Assembly: GCF_052857255.1 (NCBI RefSeq)
Contig: NC_135505.1
Span: forward strand, 24,700,269-24,764,268
From: Amblyomma americanum
Lineage: Eukaryota; Arthropoda; Arachnida; Ixodida; Ixodidae
Reading direction: 5' to 3'
DNA length: 64,000 bases
The position numbers and the translations under genes are program-made. This document shows positions 61,625-64,000 of the stretch, piece by piece (the first letter of the stretch is position 1; every line of letters begins with the position of its first letter). The notes beneath the pieces were generated by a model, which was given only the letters and a program-made list of their open reading frames with translations, did no database searches and was not told the origin of the DNA.

Positions 61625-62215
61625 ACATCGGTATCGAAGGGATGGCGGTGTCGAAGGGATGGCGATCGATGGTTGCGGCTTTAGGAGCCGGAGCGAGACG
61701 TAGATGGATTTTGAGCCAGAGGAGAAGAGATAGCTGCGGAGGGTAATCGACGCCTCACGACTACGTGCGCCCGTAGTCGTAAGGACGGGATCCGCGCATG
61801 CAGCACCAACGGGCCACATGACCAGGTGGTTACCTTGGGTGCGCCACAAATTCATAGGGCGCGGACCGGTGCGATGCAGAGGGTGGTGAGTGAGTGGCAG
61901 TGTAGGGGGGAGCTGCGGTTGAGGTGAGGGAAGACGACGTCAGGTGGCGCATAAGCAGGAACAACCGGCTGAGTTCATAGCCGGACGAGAACTTCAGCAT
62001 ATGTCAGCGGAGCAGTGACCAGACGGGGTCGATTAGCGGGCGGGAGGACCTCAGCAATCTGCTCCAGGATGACACGCTGATAAGAAGGCGACAGCGATGG
62101 CGTTGGGGTTGGTTGGCAGGTAACCAACGATAACTAGCGAGCGACCTCCTCCCGCACAAAGTGCTGGATGTGCTGAAGAACGATCGCCTGCTCTTGGAGC
62201 ACGACCTCACACTGC
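61625..62215 (-). pseudogene. gag: gypsy 2 gag remnant
   Basis: Frames on the minus strand contain QRVILEQIAEVLPPANRPRL, TAPLTYAEVLV and NLWRTQGNHLV, followed by a Ser/Arg-rich stretch (SRNHRSPSLRHRHPF). TYAxxV, then WRT..N/D-H-x-L and a basic Ser-rich end resemble element 1 (MMTYAAAV, then VWRTADYRPL, then RSPSPRR). The CCHC knuckle expected after the WRT block is not recognisable. The upstream main Gag domain is absent. Confidence 0.6.
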
Positions 62216-62227
62216 CAAGCTCGATGT

Positions 62228-62262
62228 GCGCGTGTGTGTGTGCGTGCGTGCGTGTGTGTGTT
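62228..62262 (+). repeat. (GT)n/(GC) microsatellite
   Basis: CGCGTGTGTGTGTGCGTGCG followed by TGCGTGTGTGTGT, a short interrupted dinucleotide repeat. Confidence 0.85.
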
Positions 62263-62374
62263 AAGCAGACAAGGGAAGGGAAATGAAAGGCTCGTTATAC
62301 ATATGACAGAAGCCAACAGCGACGGCCCCCAAGGAGCTTAGGGGATCTTTTTTCTTTTTTAATTTATGGTCTTG

Positions 62375-62575
62375 ATCAGTGGAGATCAAGCAGAAGAGCA
62401 CCAGACGCGTAATTCGGAGGTCGTGGGTTTGGTTCCCACCGGTGGCATGTGGTTGTTTTTCTTCTGCTTTTCTAGTAAGTTATCTTTCAGCGACAAAATA
62501 TTCACTGATAATCTCTACAGAAAAATCCTCTATTCTCTTTGGCTCCTGTGGCTGATGACTTCTTTCACACAGTAT
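62375..62575 (+). mobile_element. tRNA-derived SINE (CACCGGTGG family), best head
   Basis: The head shows AGAGCACCAGACGCGTAATT, CGGAGGTCGTGGG and box B GGTTTGGTTCCCACC, then GGTGGCATGTGGTTGTTTTT, CTTCTGCTTTTCTAGTAAG, a TTCACTGATAATCTC block and GGCTGATGACTTCTTTCACA. The same order occurs at 47229 and, less completely, at 22386. Its tail runs directly into the start of the foldback element at 62579. Confidence 0.7.
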
Positions 62576-62578
62576 ATA

Positions 62579-63420
62579 CAGGGTTTCACACGCTAACTTG
62601 GAGACAAAACTTTGAAGTAACCAAATGGTTCTTCAGAACTGAAATGGCGTGGACGTTAGTAGGATTTATATAAAGTTAATTAGTCAAATACATTAATTAA
62701 CTTCTAAATATAGCTCGAAACGTTCAGGCGACAACAGGAATGTTGTGGAGCTGCACAAATATTGCGTAGCCCTGGCACTTCCAACGAGATAGACCTAGAG
62801 TGGCCGTTTTCACTCGGAAAAAACGGAAGCTCTCGGAGTTTAAAAAATACCACGTCACAGCGCGCTCCGTGCGCCCGAATGCGCCGCGATTGCAGCGCTC
62901 TCATGCGTGATTTGTAAGAGAAGCATCGCTCGCTTGGCGCGTTCCGCGCTGCACACGACAGAGCTTCGCGTTTCGCTTTGTTCGAAGCTGAGCGCAGATG
63001 GCTTCGGGTGGAAGTTGAAAGCGCGGCTCCCGTTTCTGCGGCGATAATTCCGCTATCACACTAGCAGATTGCAGAATGCGTCCGCAGCCGCTGCCGGCAA
63101 TGTCAGAGCCGAGCAAAGATTGAAGCCCTTTCTCGAAGACAGAGAAAGCGCCGCGCTGGCTATGTATTTTACAAATCACGTATGAGACCACTGTAATCGC
63201 GGCACTATCGGGCGCACGGAGTGCGCTGTCACGTGGTGCTTTTTAAACTCCGCAGTGTTTTCTTTTTCTCGAATAAAATACACTACTGTAGGTCTTTCTC
63301 GTTTTAAGTACCTGGGTAGGACAATATTTGTGGAGCTCCAGAACTATCCTATTGACGCTTGAACGTTTCAAGCTATATGTCAAAAGTTAATTTATCTCGA
63401 CTAATTATTCAAGTAAGACG
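62579..63420. mobile_element. Foldback-like DNA element 3
   Basis: Starts TACAGGGTTTCACACGC. An arm of about 250 bp (62672-62921: TTAATTAGTCAAATACATTA, then TAGCTCGAAACGTTCAGGCG, GTGGAGCTGCACAAATATTG, CACAGCGCGCTCCGTGCGCC) is matched by the inverted arm 63170-63418. The loop of about 250 bp is non-coding. The first 90 bp of the left end have no partner on the right, where gypsy sequence begins, so the right terminus is lost. It differs in sequence from foldback elements 1 and 2 but shares the TACAGGGT start. Confidence 0.8.
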
Positions 63421-63459
63421 AGCAAAGAATTGAATTCTGCGAAACTTTATGTTATCCTT

Positions 63460-64000
63460 AACAGCATCCACGCGAATTTAGTTCAGCAGGTCCGACAAAC
63501 ACCAAATTCCAAATATGGCATTATATTCGACCGGAACGCCCGACCTGTCATTCAAAGCCACTACTGTGTGTCGCCGCGAGAAGGACAAGCCATCCGGGAC
63601 GAAATGGAAGAAATGTTTCCTGACGACGTCATCCAGCCACAAAACAGCCCATGGGCGGCACCGGTTGTTCTAGTGAGAAAGACGGCGCACTTCGATTCTC
63701 CGTTCATTACCGCCGCATGAACAACATAACAAATAAGGACGTCTATCCCCCTCCCTCGCATCGACGACACACTGGACCGCCTCTACAACGCCAAATATTT
63801 CTCATCGATGGACCTTAAGAGCGGCTACTGGCAAATTGAGGTCGACGAAAGAGATCGCGAGAAGACAGCATTCATAACTCCGGATGGGCTGTTTGAGTTC
63901 AAGGTGATGCCATTTGGTCTCTGTTCCGCACCAGCGACGTTTCAGCGAGTAATGGATACAGTGCTGGCAGGCCTGAAGTGGCAAATTTGTCTGGTATATT
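63460..64000 (+). pseudogene. pol: Ty3/gypsy element 3, reverse transcriptase, runs off window
   Basis: RNARPVIQSHYCVSPREGQA and EEMFPDDVIQPQNSPWAAPV precede VLVRK. A one-base shift at about 63675 moves into KDGALRFSVHYRRMNN, and another at about 63750 into LPRIDDTLDRLYNAKYFSS. Then come MDLKSGYWQIEVDERDREKT, FKVMPFGLCSAPATFQRVMD and the beginning of the active-site block LVY at 63990. Close to element 1 in this region, but with a Tyr at the YxDD position as far as the window shows. The catalytic Asp pair lies beyond the edge. The left border is near 63460. Confidence 0.88.

Noticed and set aside
29866..62470. Possible tRNA genes at 29866, 37247, 46502, 47229, 57055 and 62375
   Set aside because: Boxes A and B are present, but the acceptor stems do not pair and the bodies continue into SINE sequence, so these are SINE heads.
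1..64000. CRISPR array, bacterial operon, plasmid or phage segment
   Set aside because: No regularly spaced identical repeats with unique spacers, no ribosome-binding-site-led gene runs and no prokaryotic gene families were seen. The two minisatellites are head-to-tail tandem arrays without spacers.

Overview
The window is repeat-dense eukaryotic DNA, most probably from a hard (ixodid) tick. The main evidence is two full tRNA-derived SINEs of the Ruka type known from ixodid ticks, with clean target-site duplications. Further support comes from several related SINEs ending in (ATT)n, I-superfamily LINEs with RNase H, RTE- and CR1-like LINEs, Ty3/gypsy elements and Penelope-like pieces. No prokaryotic operon, rRNA, functional tRNA, CRISPR array or convincing host protein-coding gene was found. 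Family names rest on recalled motifs, because no search could be run.

Layout, left half. 1-2660 is a 5'-truncated I-type LINE (family A, minus strand) cut by the window edge. A SINE with a 13-bp duplication lies at 2738-3037, and a CR1-like reverse-transcriptase relic at 3052-3720. 4556-9915 is a Ty3/gypsy element (plus strand) with two nested insertions: a LINE 3' end in gag, and a 907-bp inverted-repeat element in the protease region flanked by TTA. 9916-13975 holds two RTE relics in opposite orientation; the second carries a SINE. 14277-15150 is a foldback-like element. A 169-bp hairpin insertion with a 13-bp duplication lies at 16023-16191. 19430-20630 is a cluster of SINE pieces, a tRNA-cored repeat and a second hairpin. 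21185-21915 is CR1-like. 23352-24799 is a third family A LINE copy ending in poly(A). 26365-26917 is another LINE relic, and 27651-28125 a second copy of the tRNA-cored repeat.

Layout, right half. 32085-33521 is a 1.44-kb foldback element flanked by TA and carrying a LINE fragment. 34115-36110 has a LINE 3' end beside a LINE 5' UTR plus ORF1. 37700-39425 is a LINE ORF2 relic interrupted by a hairpin insertion. 40062-40478 is a possible promoter and first exon, the only host-gene-like signal. 43535-46375 is a Tc1/mariner-like transposon with very long inverted ends, whose transposase is split by about 1 kb. 48672-53590 is a nearly full-length family A LINE, apparently inside a Penelope-like element. 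53905-58565 contains two ACTCA-rich minisatellites, one split by a probable solo LTR. 58610-62200 is a second gypsy element (minus strand). 62579-63420 is a third foldback element, and 63460-64000 a third gypsy element running off the window.

Almost every coding segment is broken by stops, frameshifts or lost catalytic residues. The interest lies in the nested order of insertions, the clean duplications that date them, and a few repeat families I cannot classify.
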